Shown: positions 8,910 to 17,899 of the stretch, piece by piece | Position numbering within the stretch: position 1 is the first letter of the stretch | How the letters are laid out: each line of letters opens with the position of its first letter | Assembly: GCF_001506165.1 (NCBI RefSeq) | Contig: NZ_CP011427.1 | Span: 2,480,001 to 2,544,000, forward strand | Reading direction: 5' to 3' | Length of the DNA: 64,000 nucleotides | Source: Pantoea vagans | GTDB lineage: Bacteria > Pseudomonadota > Gammaproteobacteria > Enterobacterales > Enterobacteriaceae | Translations under genes and position numbers: made by a program | Notes under the pieces: model-generated | Databases searched by the model: none | Seen by the model: the letters and a program-made list of their open reading frames with translations, nothing else | Told to the model about the DNA's origin: nothing

Positions 8910-10585
8910 GAATTCTCCGTATGATGTAAAGCTTGCTGATTTTGCTCGGTCAAATCACGGCGTGCCTGACGCCAGTTGATAAAACGCAGCCGCGAAAGTC
9001 GCCACAACACCCATATCAGCGTGATCAGCGCCAGGGCGGCGGTAAGTAAATAGGTATCGTTATACGCCAGCACGTTGGCCTGCAGCGTGGCGACCGTTTG
9101 TAACTGGCTGGTGCTTTGCGCACTCAGCAAGACGTTATCTGAGAGTTGGCTGCTGAACAGCGCGCTGTATTGGCTTAACCGCTCGGTGACATTAGGGGCA
9201 AGCTGTGAAAGCTGATCGCCCAACAGACTGGAGTGATATTTCTCGCGCCACGTCTGGAAGGTGCCCAGAATCGCTGCACCAATCAGCCCGCCTAAGTTTT
9301 GGCTCATACCAAACAGCACAACAAAACTCACCAGGTTCTTCGGCTGCGTCACCACGCCACCTATCCCTAACAACATGGCCGGGGCAAGGAAGAATGCGCT
9401 GCTGAAACCGAGTAAGAACTGACTGATATACAAATTATTGGCGCGCGTCAGCGGGCTGGATTGTGCATCCATGTACGAGGCGATAATCATCACCACCAGC
9501 GACGTGACAATCGGCCAGCTAAGGTGGGTGGGTTTGATCGTCAGCGCACTGGCCACCATGCCACAAATCACCCCGGCGATAATGGCCAGCGCCAGACCGC
9601 GCATCTGATCATTCAGCAGACCAAGCTGTTGCAGAAAGCCCACGGCCCCGGTGTTCTGCTCGGCCAGCACAATACGCATCATGATCATGACAATACCGAG
9701 CCGGACGATCATGCCGTTACTCAACCAGCGGGTATTGATCAGCGGATTGGCGCGGTTGTGCTCGACCACCACGGCGGCGACGATCAACACCAGAGAAATT
9801 GCCAGAGAGATGCCCAACCAGGGGGTGGTAAACCACCATTCAATGCGTCCGAGCGACAGTACACCACAGAGCAACGCCATACCGGGAGCCAGCAGGATAA
9901 AGGTGACAAAATCCATCTTTTCAAAGGCTTTAATACGATCGCCAGGCGGCAGTTTCACCACCAGCACGCAACCCAGCGCAATCAACGCCAGCCCGAGTTC
10001 AAACAGATACAACCCGCGCCACTCTTCCAGTTGCAATAGTTCAGTCGAAAACAGGCGAGCCAAAGGGATGGCCAGCTGTGAAGCGGTGATACCAATCACC
10101 AACGCTTTCAGCCGGTGTTTCGCTGGCCATGCCTGAATTTGGTAATAAATGCCGAGCGAGCTGAGTGCCGCGCCGACCATACCATGTGCGGTTCGCACAA
10201 TAATCGCCGAGCTAAGATCGTTAGCCAGGATATGGAAGAACGCCACGATGACGTACAGCACCAGAAAAGCTTCGGTGAACAAACGCAACCCGAACTGCTG
10301 GCGGAATTTCACTAACAGCAAGTTGATGGAGATATTACCCATCACATAAACCGCAGGCAGCCAGGCGATTTCATTGGTGTAAGCACCAAATGTGCCCTGC
10401 AGATTGGTGAGGTTGGCGGTGACCAGTGCATTACTGAGTGCACCGGTAATGGAAATCAGCAGTCCAATGATACCAAATGCCACCCGCTTTGAGGGTGAAT
10501 GGATTGGCGTAGAAGGTGAGCCCGGCAGCATCGGTTTTTCATGCGGCAGCCACTCTCGCTGGGCATAGGGATTGCGTTTGGCCAC
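8906..10585 (-). CDS. DHA2-family (EmrB-like) MFS transporter
   Basis: A 559-residue, roughly 14-helix drug:proton antiporter. The N-terminal tail is cytoplasmic and Pro-rich (residues 1-30), and the first helix is FGIIGLLISITGALSNALV. It is longer than E. coli EmrB (about 510) because of an enlarged loop late in the protein (residues 455-500). It starts two bases after the MarR-type regulator gene stop and overlaps the adaptor gene start, so the regulator, transporter, adaptor and channel form one operon. Confidence 0.9.
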   Translation of the reverse strand: MAKRNPYAQREWLPHEKPMLPGSPSTPIHSPSKRVAFGIIGLLISITGALSNALVTANLTNLQGTFGAYTNEIAWLPAVYVMGNISINLLLVKFRQQFGLRLFTEAFLVLYVIVAFFHILANDLSSAIIVRTAHGMVGAALSSLGIYYQIQAWPAKHRLKALVIGITASQLAIPLARLFSTELLQLEEWRGLYLFELGLALIALGCVLVVKLPPGDRIKAFEKMDFVTFILLAPGMALLCGVLSLGRIEWWFTTPWLGISLAISLVLIVAAVVVEHNRANPLINTRWLSNGMIVRLGIVMIMMRIVLAEQNTGAVGFLQQLGLLNDQMRGLALAIIAGVICGMVASALTIKPTHLSWPIVTSLVVMIIASYMDAQSSPLTRANNLYISQFLLGFSSAFFLAPAMLLGIGGVVTQPKNLVSFVVLFGMSQNLGGLIGAAILGTFQTWREKYHSSLLGDQLSQLAPNVTERLSQYSALFSSQLSDNVLLSAQSTSQLQTVATLQANVLAYNDTYLLTAALALITLIWVLWRLSRLRFINWRQARRDLTEQNQQALHHTENS

Positions 10586-10587
10586 GA

Positions 10588-11019
10588 CTAGCTGCTTCCC
10601 AATTTAGCCAGCAGTTGTTGCAGCACTTTTTCGGTTACCGCCAGTGCGTCAGGGTCGATGTCCGCCAGCAGCTGCGCGCGCAGGGCATCCGCCTGTGTTT
10701 TGACCTCAGCAAAGGCCACACTTCCTTGCTCTGTCAGCACCAGCAGACGTTTACGACGATCCTCTTTCGGCTGCACGCGCGCCAGCAATTGCTGCTTGAC
10801 CAATCGATCGACCAAAGGCACCACACTCGCCTCTTCCAGGCCCAGCAGTTGTGCCAGTGCTTTTTGTGTTGGCGGTTCATTGGCGGTAGCGACGGTGGCG
10901 ATCGCCATCCAGCTGCTCATACTCAGACCGCTCTCTTTCAGGCGGCGATCCACCGCCAGACGCCATGCGTGCGCAGTGAGATGTAATAAACGAGAAAAAG
11001 GTTGTGGATAGTCGCTCAA
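10588..11019 (-). CDS. MarR-family transcriptional regulator of the efflux operon
   Basis: A 143-residue winged-helix regulator. The recognition-helix region reads KALAQLLGLEEASVVPLVDRLVKQQLL, and the wing KEDRRKRLLVLTEQG has the conserved D-x-R of MarR proteins. It is the first gene of the efflux operon and probably represses it until a small ligand binds. The start codon is TTG at 11019; no ATG gives a full-length protein, and the Shine-Dalgarno site is weak, so low expression is likely. A short palindrome lies just upstream. Confidence 0.85.
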   Translation of the reverse strand: MSDYPQPFSRLLHLTAHAWRLAVDRRLKESGLSMSSWMAIATVATANEPPTQKALAQLLGLEEASVVPLVDRLVKQQLLARVQPKEDRRKRLLVLTEQGSVAFAEVKTQADALRAQLLADIDPDALAVTEKVLQQLLAKLGSS

Positions 11020-11036
11020 AACGTAGTAGCCTAATG

Positions 11037-11070
11037 GTTAGGTTTCTAACTAAACGGGTGCGTTATTATA
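11037..11070 (-). promoter_or_regulatory. Promoter -10 and candidate MarR operator of the efflux operon
   Basis: On the minus strand a TATAAT (11070-11065) is followed by the palindrome GTTAGAAACCTAAC (11050-11037), which has perfect 5-bp arms. The palindrome would lie just downstream of the expected transcription start, a place where an autorepressor could act. The -35 box is poor. The site is seen in the sequence; binding is inferred. Confidence 0.5.
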
Positions 11071-11289
11071 AGCAAAGCCGAGTGCCATTGAAAAGTTTGC
11101 TTACATTGCCACCGTCAATTGCACACATCCCCTGCGCTCTGCTCCCCCTTTTTATTGTACAACATGATGATGATATCGATGCTGTACAACCTTTTTGTAT
11201 AAGTTTTCAATCTCATGCATCAATTTAACTTATTGTATTTTAACGATTAGCACATTATGCACAAAAAACTACTTGTACAAGTTACATCA

Positions 11290-11400
11290 AATTTTATAAC
11301 TTTACCTCCCGTGAGCCAGCTAATGGCTCCGTAACGAATGATGCATATTGCGTCGCCTCTGAAGGTGTATTGGATTTCCACCTTCAGAGGTGTCTTTTTT
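11290..11400 (+). ncRNA. Candidate small RNA or attenuated leader ending in a strong terminator
   Basis: The 485-bp gap between the divergent MarR gene and the ariR-like gene has no convincing coding frame but has structure on the plus strand. A small hairpin GAGCCA/TGGCTC lies near 11316, and a 12-bp perfect stem CCTCTGAAGGTG / CACCTTCAGAGG (11356-11367 and 11379-11390) is followed by TGTCTTTTTT. No plus-strand gene lies upstream to need this terminator. The 5' end is a guess. It could be a small RNA or a leader that terminates before ariR. Confidence 0.4.
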
Positions 11401-11423
11401 GCGTTGGTTGATGAGTTTGGGTC

Positions 11424-11451
11424 ATACGTGCCTGTCCGCACGTATTTTTTC
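11424..11451 (+). terminator. Second terminator-like hairpin before the ariR-like gene
   Basis: The plus strand reads TACGTGCCTGTCCGCACGTA followed by TTTTTTC. It is a short hairpin with a good U-tract, 25 bases after the first terminator and about 55 bases before the gene start. Together they would strongly insulate or attenuate read-through into the gene. Confidence 0.55.
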
Positions 11452-11504
11452 ATCATGGAGCTGAAGGCATCTCTGCCAACAGACCGATCATAAGGGCTTC
11501 ACAC

Positions 11505-11762
11505 ATGCAAAATACTGCGACCAGCAGCGAAGCCATCGCTGACTACTTTAAACTTGCAGGTAACAGCGACAGCGTTGAGATGGAAATGTTTGGTCAAATT
11601 ATTGCGGAAATCCTGCAATGTGGTATGCAGGTGACGAATAAGACGATTATCGCTTCGTTAATCCAGCGTCTGGAAATGGAAAGTGATGTCATCACCTTAG
11701 ATATTTATCGTCATTTACTGGAACTGGTGGTGAATAAAACGCCAGACGATATTCAGGTTTAA
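11505..11762 (+). CDS. AriR/YmgB-family small biofilm and acid-stress regulator
   Basis: An 85-residue small, acidic, helical protein. The pattern SEAIADYFKLAGNS, then NKTIIASLIQRLEMESD, then DIYRHLLELVV matches the YmgB/AriR and YcgZ group by my reading. In E. coli such proteins act with the BluR regulator and affect biofilm formation and acid resistance through the Rcs and related pathways. Here the gene stands alone rather than in a ycgZ-ymgABC-like run. Upstream lie two terminator hairpins, which suggests control at the leader level. Which paralogue it corresponds to cannot be decided. Confidence 0.75.
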   Translation: MQNTATSSEAIADYFKLAGNSDSVEMEMFGQIIAEILQCGMQVTNKTIIASLIQRLEMESDVITLDIYRHLLELVVNKTPDDIQV

Positions 11763-11916
11763 TATCGATTCCAGGGACGGAATCACACTTGTTTGCCTAC
11801 CCTTTTTACTAGCACCCTTCAGCTTTGCCAGTTAACATCTTCCTCGTCTGATTTCCATCTGGTTACTGCCATGCCGTGACAGCATGCGCAAAATAATAAA
11901 AGAGCCTGCAAAATTT

Positions 11917-13413
11917 ATGAGCCAACCCACTGAACACGCCCCAGCGGTGAACGATATCACGGTGGGCAGCGTGCTACGCTCGCCTGCTTTACTGACCCGA
12001 GAGTGCCTGGCGGGTGTCATCACCGCGCTGGCACTGATTCCTGAAGTCATCTCCTTTTCTGTGATAGCCGGCGTCGACCCCAAAGTGAGCCTGGTCGCTT
12101 CGGTCGTACTTTGCCTGACGCTCTCCATTCTTGGCGGACGTCCGGCGATGGTCACCGCAGCAGCCGGTTCGGTAGCGCTGGTCATTGGCCCGATGGTGCA
12201 CGTTCACGGCGTGGAGTACATCTTACCGGCCGTGATCCTGGGGGGCATTATCCAGATCATCTTCGGCCTGGCAGGATTATCCCGCATGATGCGCTATATT
12301 CCGCGCTCGGTGATGATCGGCTTTGTGAATGCGCTCGGAATATTAATTTTCTTTGCACAAGTCCCGCACGTTTGGGGGCAGTCAGGATTGGTTTGGGTGC
12401 TGTTTGCTGCCACCCTGGCAATAGTGCTGTTACTGCCAAAAATCCTGAAAAGCGTTCCATCCCCGCTGGTGGCGATTGTGGTGGTCACCGGTGTGGCGCT
12501 CCTGATGGGTTATCGGGTACCCAACGTCGGCGATGAGGGGCCAATGAGTGCGGGCCTTCCAGGTTTTACCACGTTGTTAGTCCCTTTTAATCTGCAAACG
12601 CTACAAATCGTCTGGCCTACAGCGCTAAGTATTGCCTTTGTTGGTCTGATGGAGTCGCTACTCACGGCGAAACTGGTTGACGATATTACGGATACCCCTT
12701 CAGGTAAACGCCGTGAATCCTGGGCTCTTGGCGTGGGCAATATCCTTGCTGGATTCTATGGCGGCATTGCCGGCTGTGCGATGATCGGTCAGACCATCGT
12801 CAACGTGGAATTGGGCAAAGCGCGTACCCGAGTATCTACTATTGCAGCGGGTATCGTGCTGCTGTTGCTGGTCACGGGTTTGAGCCACATTATGGCGCAG
12901 ATCCCGATGGTGGTTCTGGCAGGTATCATGATGGTGGTCGCTGTCAAAACAGTGAACTGGCATAGTCTGCAACCGGCAACGCTCAAACGTATGCCGTGGT
13001 CCGAAACCTCAGTTATGGTACTTACCGTGGCCGTCACCGTATGGACAGGCAATCTGGCACTGGGCGTTCTGATTGGTGTCATTCTCGCCATGATGCTGTT
13101 TGCACGCCGCATAGCGCACGTTATCCACGCTGAACGTAAGTTGAGTGAAGACGGTGAGCAGGTGCATTACACCGTGCGCGGACCGCTGTTCTTCGGCAGC
13201 AGTAACGATCTGTTTGAACACTTCGACTACGGTCACGACCCTAAAATCGTCACCATTGACCTGACTCATGCGCAAATCTGGGATGCGTCGAGCGTCGCGG
13301 CACTCGATGCGATTGAGCATCGCTATCAGCGTCACGGCGCAGCGGTACAGTTTATTGGATTAGATAACCGCAGCAGCGATTTCCGCGATCGATTGAGTGG
13401 CAATCTGGGATAA
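11917..13413 (+). CDS. SulP-family anion transporter with C-terminal STAS domain
   Basis: A 498-residue protein with an N-terminal SulP membrane domain (about residues 25-400) and a STAS domain at the end (about 415-498; KIVTIDLTHAQIWDASSVAALD). The family signature appears in LIPEVISFSVIAGVDP and GRPAMVTAAAGSVALV. Such proteins move sulfate, bicarbonate or other anions across the inner membrane. An alternative start at 11884 would add 11 basic residues; the start at 11917 has a distant AAGAG and is preferred only weakly. The substrate cannot be read from the sequence. Confidence 0.85.
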   Translation: MSQPTEHAPAVNDITVGSVLRSPALLTRECLAGVITALALIPEVISFSVIAGVDPKVSLVASVVLCLTLSILGGRPAMVTAAAGSVALVIGPMVHVHGVEYILPAVILGGIIQIIFGLAGLSRMMRYIPRSVMIGFVNALGILIFFAQVPHVWGQSGLVWVLFAATLAIVLLLPKILKSVPSPLVAIVVVTGVALLMGYRVPNVGDEGPMSAGLPGFTTLLVPFNLQTLQIVWPTALSIAFVGLMESLLTAKLVDDITDTPSGKRRESWALGVGNILAGFYGGIAGCAMIGQTIVNVELGKARTRVSTIAAGIVLLLLVTGLSHIMAQIPMVVLAGIMMVVAVKTVNWHSLQPATLKRMPWSETSVMVLTVAVTVWTGNLALGVLIGVILAMMLFARRIAHVIHAERKLSEDGEQVHYTVRGPLFFGSSNDLFEHFDYGHDPKIVTIDLTHAQIWDASSVAALDAIEHRYQRHGAAVQFIGLDNRSSDFRDRLSGNLG

Positions 13414-13421
13414 GTTTTTTA

Positions 13422-13441
13422 GGGAGGCCTGAGGGCCTCCC
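13422..13441 (+). terminator. GC-rich hairpin after the SulP gene
   Basis: GGGAGGCC pairs perfectly with GGCCTCCC across a four-base loop, nine bases after the stop codon. The T-run lies before, not after, the stem, so it is not a classical intrinsic terminator in either direction. Confidence 0.4.
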
Positions 13442-13463
13442 CTATTGATATATTGGACACGAC

Positions 13464-13491
13464 AAAAACAAAAAAACCGCCCTTAGGCGGT
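13464..13491 (-). terminator. Terminator of the tRNA operon
   Basis: On the minus strand ACCGCC and GGCGGT pair around a short loop and are followed by a T-rich run (TTTTTTTGTTTTTGTC). It lies about 55 bases after tRNA-Leu. Confidence 0.85.
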
Positions 13492-13546
13492 CACGACATT
13501 ACTGCATATTGCTTTGATTTTATTTGGTTTTAGGTCTAGCTAAATA

Positions 13547-13632
13547 TGGTGCCCGGGGCGGGACTTGAACCCGCACAGCCATAAGCCGAGGGATTTTAAA
13601 TCCCTTGTGTCTACCGATTTCACCACCCGGGC
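13547..13632 (-). tRNA. leuZ: tRNA-Leu (anticodon TAA)
   Basis: The minus strand gives a full class II tRNA of 86 bases including encoded CCA. The acceptor stem GCCCGGG pairs with CCCGGGC, the anticodon loop reads TTTAAAA with anticodon TAA, there is a long variable arm, and the T-arm is GCGGG-TTCAAGT-CCCGC. Position as the last of Gly-Cys-Leu after pgsA matches leuZ of E. coli. Confidence 0.97.
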
Positions 13633-13643
13633 AGGGTGTAAAT

Positions 13644-13717
13644 TGGAGGCGCGTCCCGGAGTCGAACCGAGGTAGACGGATTTGCAATCCGTTGCATGGC
13701 CACTCTGCCAACGCGCC
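13644..13717 (-). tRNA. cysT: tRNA-Cys (anticodon GCA)
   Basis: The minus strand gives 74 bases with encoded CCA: acceptor GGCGCGT paired with ACGCGCC, anticodon stem-loop GGATTGCAAATCC with anticodon GCA, and the T-loop TTCGACT. It is the middle gene of the glyW-cysT-leuZ operon. Confidence 0.97.
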
Positions 13718-13759
13718 TTTATTCTGATATGTCACCCGTTAAAAACAGGTCACTAAATT

Positions 13760-13835
<76 letters not shown>

Positions 13836-13844
13836 ATAATCTTC

Positions 13845-13951
13845 GTATTTGAGTCGCTAACTGCGTTGGCTGCTTTCACTCAACCAGGTCACTTACTGAT
13901 GTAAGTGACATGGTACTCGCTCAATTGCCGCCTTGCTGCAAACTGAAATAC
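13845..13951. repeat. Degenerate ERIC-like repeat between pgsA and glyW
   Basis: About 107 bp with short inverted ends (GTATTT ... AAATAC) and a central perfect hairpin GTCACTTAC-TGAT-GTAAGTGAC. The inner words GCGTTGGCTGC, TCACTTACTGATGTAAG and GCCGCCTTGCTGCAA are shared with the full ERIC element at 61203-61329. It appears to be a diverged or shortened relative of ERIC. It is palindromic, so it has no clear strand. The remaining bases up to 14109 show no gene. Confidence 0.6.
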
Positions 13952-14109
13952 TCGATTCTGTACTTCGTTCCTTACCGAACTCACTGATTTCACTCAGCTT
14001 CTTGCAGACTCGCTGCCGTTCGATGCGATGCATTCTACTTATCTGACGCAATGAGTCAACAGAATTATCCACGCAGTGCGTCCGTTTGCTGCTTTTTGAA
14101 TCGTATCGA

Positions 14110-14658
14110 TCAGCTATCGAGCAAATCGCCGCGTGCTGCGCTCAAATACTGGAACATTGACCAGAAGGTCAGCACCGCTGCGATATACAACGCCACCACA
14201 CCAACACCCACGACAGTGGCATCCGGGCGCCATAACAGGACAAACAGTGAGAACATCTGCGCAGTGGTTTTGACTTTACCAATCCATGACACGGCAACGC
14301 TGCTGCGTTTACCAATCTCCGCCATCCACTCACGTAAGGCAGAGATAATGATTTCACGCGCAATCATGGTGGCAGCAGGTAAGGTAATCCACCAGGCGTG
14401 AAAATGTTCCGCCACCAGCACCAGAGCAATCGCCACCATCACTTTATCAGCGACAGGGTCAAGGAACGCGCCAAAACGCGTGGTCTGCTTCCAGCGACGG
14501 GCAAGGAAGCCATCAAACCAGTCAGTTATCGCGGCAATCACAAATATCAGCGCGGTGACAAAAGGCGCCCAGTGAAATGGCAGATAGAATGCCAGCACGA
14601 AGAAAGGAATCAGTACAACTCGAAACAGGGTAAGACACGTCGGAATGTTAAATTGCAT
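14110..14658 (-). CDS. pgsA: CDP-diacylglycerol-glycerol-3-phosphate 3-phosphatidyltransferase
   Basis: A 182-residue inner membrane enzyme making phosphatidylglycerol phosphate, the committed step to acidic phospholipids. The CDP-alcohol phosphotransferase motif D-G-x2-A-R-x8-G-x3-D-x3-D is visible as [20 protein letters not shown] followed by LDPVADK. Length equals that of E. coli PgsA (182). It follows uvrC on the same strand and precedes the glyW-cysT-leuZ tRNA genes, as in E. coli. Confidence 0.97.
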   Translation of the reverse strand: MQFNIPTCLTLFRVVLIPFFVLAFYLPFHWAPFVTALIFVIAAITDWFDGFLARRWKQTTRFGAFLDPVADKVMVAIALVLVAEHFHAWWITLPAATMIAREIIISALREWMAEIGKRSSVAVSWIGKVKTTAQMFSLFVLLWRPDATVVGVGVVALYIAAVLTFWSMFQYLSAARGDLLDS

Positions 14659-14726
14659 ATGCCAGTAACTGTCTGGTGTGGGTAGGATTTAACGTATGTT
14701 CCTACATTGCCCCCCCTGTTTCAACG

Positions 14727-16559
14727 TTAGTGTTTCAGCGAGTGGTATATTTTTTCCGCCAGTGCAAAGGAAATCCCAGGTACTTTCGCTATCTCATCAA
14801 CGCTGGCATTCATCAGCGGTTGCAGGCCACCCATGTACTTAAGCAGCTGTTGACGCCGTTTTGGCCCTACGCCTTCTATGCTTTCCAGTGCACTGGTGTT
14901 CTTCACTTTCGCGCGTTTTTTCCGGTGCCCTGAAATTGCATGATTGTGAGAGTCATCACGAATGTGTTGAATGACATGCAGTGCTGGCGAATCCGGCGGC
15001 AGGGAGACGCCCTCTCCTTCCGCTTCGAAAAACAGAGTTTCCAGCCCGGCTTTGCGATCGCTACCTTTTGCCACGCCCAGCAGAATGGGTCGATCTTTAT
15101 CCCATGGCACATCCAGTTCGGCAAACACTTGCTTCGCTTGCGCCAACTGACCTTTTCCCCCGTCAATGATAATTACATCTGGGATCTTGTCTTGTTCCAG
15201 CGCTTTGCCGTAGCGACGGCGTAACACCTGATTCATCGCCGCGTAATCATCCCCCGGCGTGATGCCTTCAATGTTATAGCGGCGATAGTCTGAACGCAGT
15301 GGGCCATCACGGTTAAACACCACACAGGAGGCAATCGTCTGCTCACCCATGGTGTGACTGATGTCGAAGCACTCCATGCGTTTGATGCTATCAAGCTCAA
15401 GAAACACCGCCAGCGCCGCGAGCCGTTGTTGAATAGTCGAGTGCTGGGAAAGTTTAGTGGTCAATGCTGTCGCGGCATTGGTGCGTGCCAGCTTGAGATA
15501 GCGCGCGCGATCGCCACGCGGTTTACTCTGGATGTTCACTTTACGCCCGGCTAACTCGCTCAACGACTCAGCCAGCAATTCACGTTCGGGTAAATTGAAG
15601 TCGAGCAGAATATCGGCGGGCAAGGTGCGTGCTTCACTGCCCTGCAGATAAAACTGGCCGACAAAGGTTTGCACCACTTCGGTTAATTCCGTATCAGCAG
15701 GCACTTTCGGGAAGTAGCTGCGGCTGCCCAACACTTTACCCTGGCGAATAAACAGCACGTGCAAGCACGCCATGCCAGCATCGAATGACACGCCCATCAC
15801 ATCCAGGTCATCGCCTTGATTCGATACAAACTGTTTTTCCGTCACACGGCGTACCGCCTGAATCTGATCGCGCAGACGTGCGGCTTCTTCGAAGCGTAAT
15901 CCGTGGCTGGCCTCTTCCATGCGTTTGACCAGTTGGTTGATCACTTGATCATCTTTACCCGCAAGAAAAAGTCGTACGTAATCGGTTTGCTGTCGATACT
16001 CCTCTTCTGTCACCAGACCGGCGACACAGGGGCCAAGGCAGCGTCCAATTTGGTATTGCAGACAGGGGCGAGAGCGGTTGCGATACACGCTGTTCTCACA
16101 CTGACGAATGGGGAATACTTTTTGCAGCAAGGCCAGAGTTTCGCGCACGGCGTAACCATTGGGGAATGGCCCAAAGTATTCACCTTTAGCATGCTTAGCG
16201 CCGCGATGCATGGCCAACCGTGGATGCGCGTCAGCACTCAGGAAAATATACGGATAGGATTTATCATCGCGCAACAACACGTTGTAGCGCGGCTGATAGA
16301 GCTTGATGTAATTATGCTCAAGCAGCAACGCCTCGGTTTCGGTGTGGGTGACGGTGACATCAATATTGTGAATGTTACTGACCAATACCTCGGTCTTGCG
16401 ACTGCCCACTTGGGTACGAAAATAGCTGGTCAGACGCTTTTTGAGGTCTTTGGCTTTGCCAACATAGATCACCGTGCCTGTCGCGTCATACATACGGTAG
16501 ACGCCGGGCTGACTGGTCACGGTGCTGAGAAAGGCTTTGGAGTTGAAAACGTCACTCAC
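14727..16559 (-). CDS. uvrC: UvrABC excinuclease subunit C
   Basis: A 610-residue nuclease making both incisions in nucleotide excision repair. The GIY-YIG nuclease domain is at the start ([25 protein letters not shown] split over residues 19-43), the UVR motif for UvrB contact is near residue 205, the RNase H-like C-terminal nuclease domain has the DGGKGQL aspartate, and a helix-hairpin-helix pair closes the protein. Its start overlaps the uvrY stop by eight bases, giving the conserved uvrY-uvrC operon. Confidence 0.97.
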   Translation of the reverse strand: MSDVFNSKAFLSTVTSQPGVYRMYDATGTVIYVGKAKDLKKRLTSYFRTQVGSRKTEVLVSNIHNIDVTVTHTETEALLLEHNYIKLYQPRYNVLLRDDKSYPYIFLSADAHPRLAMHRGAKHAKGEYFGPFPNGYAVRETLALLQKVFPIRQCENSVYRNRSRPCLQYQIGRCLGPCVAGLVTEEEYRQQTDYVRLFLAGKDDQVINQLVKRMEEASHGLRFEEAARLRDQIQAVRRVTEKQFVSNQGDDLDVMGVSFDAGMACLHVLFIRQGKVLGSRSYFPKVPADTELTEVVQTFVGQFYLQGSEARTLPADILLDFNLPERELLAESLSELAGRKVNIQSKPRGDRARYLKLARTNAATALTTKLSQHSTIQQRLAALAVFLELDSIKRMECFDISHTMGEQTIASCVVFNRDGPLRSDYRRYNIEGITPGDDYAAMNQVLRRRYGKALEQDKIPDVIIIDGGKGQLAQAKQVFAELDVPWDKDRPILLGVAKGSDRKAGLETLFFEAEGEGVSLPPDSPALHVIQHIRDDSHNHAISGHRKKRAKVKNTSALESIEGVGPKRRQQLLKYMGGLQPLMNASVDEIAKVPGISFALAEKIYHSLKH

Positions 16560-17211
16560 TACTGATTAATGGCTCCGCATTGAACAGGCCATGACGAATG
16601 GCCAAATGCGTTAACTCTACGTCGCCACTGATATTCAGTTTGCTGAACATGCGATAACGATAGCTGTTAACGGTTTTCGGGCTAAGATTGAGCTGCTCGG
16701 AAATGTCCGTCACCTTTTGCCCTCGGGTGATCATCAGCATAATCTGCAATTCCCGTTCCGACAAACAGCTGAACGGAGATTCTGCTTTTTGCGGCTCGAT
16801 CTGGCTGAGTGCCATTTGCTGAGCGATATCAGACGCGATATAGCGTTGCCCGGAATGCACAGAACGAATCGCACTCACCACTTCCTGCGGCGCAGCACCT
16901 TTACTCAAATACCCCGAAGCACCGGCCTGCATCACTTTCGCCGGCAGCGGATTTTCGGTGTGAATGGTGAGCATAATGATGCGGATGTCAGGATTAAAAC
17001 GCACGATTTTGCGTGTGGCCTCGAGGCCACCAATGCCGGGCATATTCATGTCCATCAGCACCACGTCAACCGGGTTACTGCGACACCATTTAACCGCATC
17101 TTCGCCACAGGCCACTTCCCCGGCAATCACGAGTCCCTTCATATCTTCAAGAATACGGCGAATACCGGCGCGTACCAGTTCATGGTCATCAACAAGAAGC
17201 AGGCTGATCAA
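16552..17211 (-). CDS. uvrY: Response regulator UvrY (GacA orthologue)
   Basis: A 219-residue response regulator with an N-terminal receiver domain and a LuxR-type C-terminal helix-turn-helix. The phospho-acceptor aspartate lies in VLMDMNMPG (Asp54) and the conserved lysine in SKGAAP. The DNA-binding domain reads [15 protein letters not shown] and [13 protein letters not shown]. With the BarA kinase it drives the CsrB/CsrC small RNAs and so relieves CsrA repression of many genes. It is cotranscribed with uvrC. In E. coli SdiA stimulates uvrY, and sdiA lies close by here. Confidence 0.97.
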   Translation of the reverse strand: MISLLLVDDHELVRAGIRRILEDMKGLVIAGEVACGEDAVKWCRSNPVDVVLMDMNMPGIGGLEATRKIVRFNPDIRIIMLTIHTENPLPAKVMQAGASGYLSKGAAPQEVVSAIRSVHSGQRYIASDIAQQMALSQIEPQKAESPFSCLSERELQIMLMITRGQKVTDISEQLNLSPKTVNSYRYRMFSKLNISGDVELTHLAIRHGLFNAEPLISSE

Positions 17212-17574
17212 CGGGACGTACTCCGCAGGTTAGTGAAGGGAAAATATATTACTGGGAGGCCATCTTACCGGGTTTGCGGAGGAAATAACATCTGGTAACG
17301 CAGATAAATCCCAATTGAAATGATGTAAATCAATTAGGCCCACTCGGCCCTTGTCATTTGTGTATAACGCATTAACATGCAAGAATTAAAATTCAAAATT
17401 GTGATTAATATCATTATGTTATAATTTATAACATTTTCTCATGCCTGTGATATCACGACGAAATAAATAGGGAATTTTTTTCATTCTTCTCTGGTGATAA
17501 ATAGCGCGAACAGCAATTAATCACCCGCATGACATTTACCGCTTCGCCTGGCCTAAATTCCTCAAACAACCTTA

Positions 17575-17583
17575 TGATATACT
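17575..17583 (+). promoter_or_regulatory. Extended -10 promoter element before yecF
   Basis: TGATATACT fits an extended -10 box (TG, one base, then TATACT) about 60 bases before the yecF start; no good -35 is visible. The rest of the 430-bp AT-rich gap between uvrY and yecF shows no gene. Confidence 0.45.
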
Positions 17584-17641
17584 CTGTTTTTTACGCACAG
17601 GTAATGTGCCAACATCGAGTAACACCACCAAGGAGTCAATT

Positions 17642-17869
17642 ATGAGTGATGAAGACTTTTCAACTTCGCAGGAAACCCAGGCGCTGGCAGATGAAGTGGC
17701 CTGTCTGAAAATGATGGTGACGCTGATCCTGAAAGGTATGGGTCAAGCCGATGCGGGCAAAGTGATTATCAATATGGAGCGCTATGTTCAGAGCGCATTA
17801 GTTGATAAACCGCAGGCGGAAGTGTTTAGCAACACCATTCGCCAAATCAAAACCGCTTATCGTCAGTAA
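17642..17869 (+). CDS. yecF: YecF family protein
   Basis: A 75-residue acidic helical protein of unknown function, starting [13 protein letters not shown], with the conserved segment [17 protein letters not shown] and [10 protein letters not shown] at the end. A strong AAGGAG lies six bases before the ATG at 17642, so the longer frame from 17606 is not the real start. It lies between uvrY and sdiA as in E. coli. A perfect 8-bp hairpin CCCCGCGC/GCGCGGGG (17878-17896) separates it from the convergent luxI-type gene. Confidence 0.9.
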   Translation: MSDEDFSTSQETQALADEVACLKMMVTLILKGMGQADAGKVIINMERYVQSALVDKPQAEVFSNTIRQIKTAYRQ

Positions 17870-17899
17870 GCGGCCAGCCCCGCGCATGGCGCGGGGTGA

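Noticed and set aside
9461..10039. A 192-residue His- and Gln-rich plus-strand frame
   Set aside because: It is the complement of the MFS transporter gene, with no start signal; hydrophobic codons read backwards give His/Gln-rich products.
13422..13441. Classical terminator after the SulP gene
   Set aside because: The stem is perfect, but the T-run is on the wrong side in both directions; it is kept only as a hairpin with low confidence.
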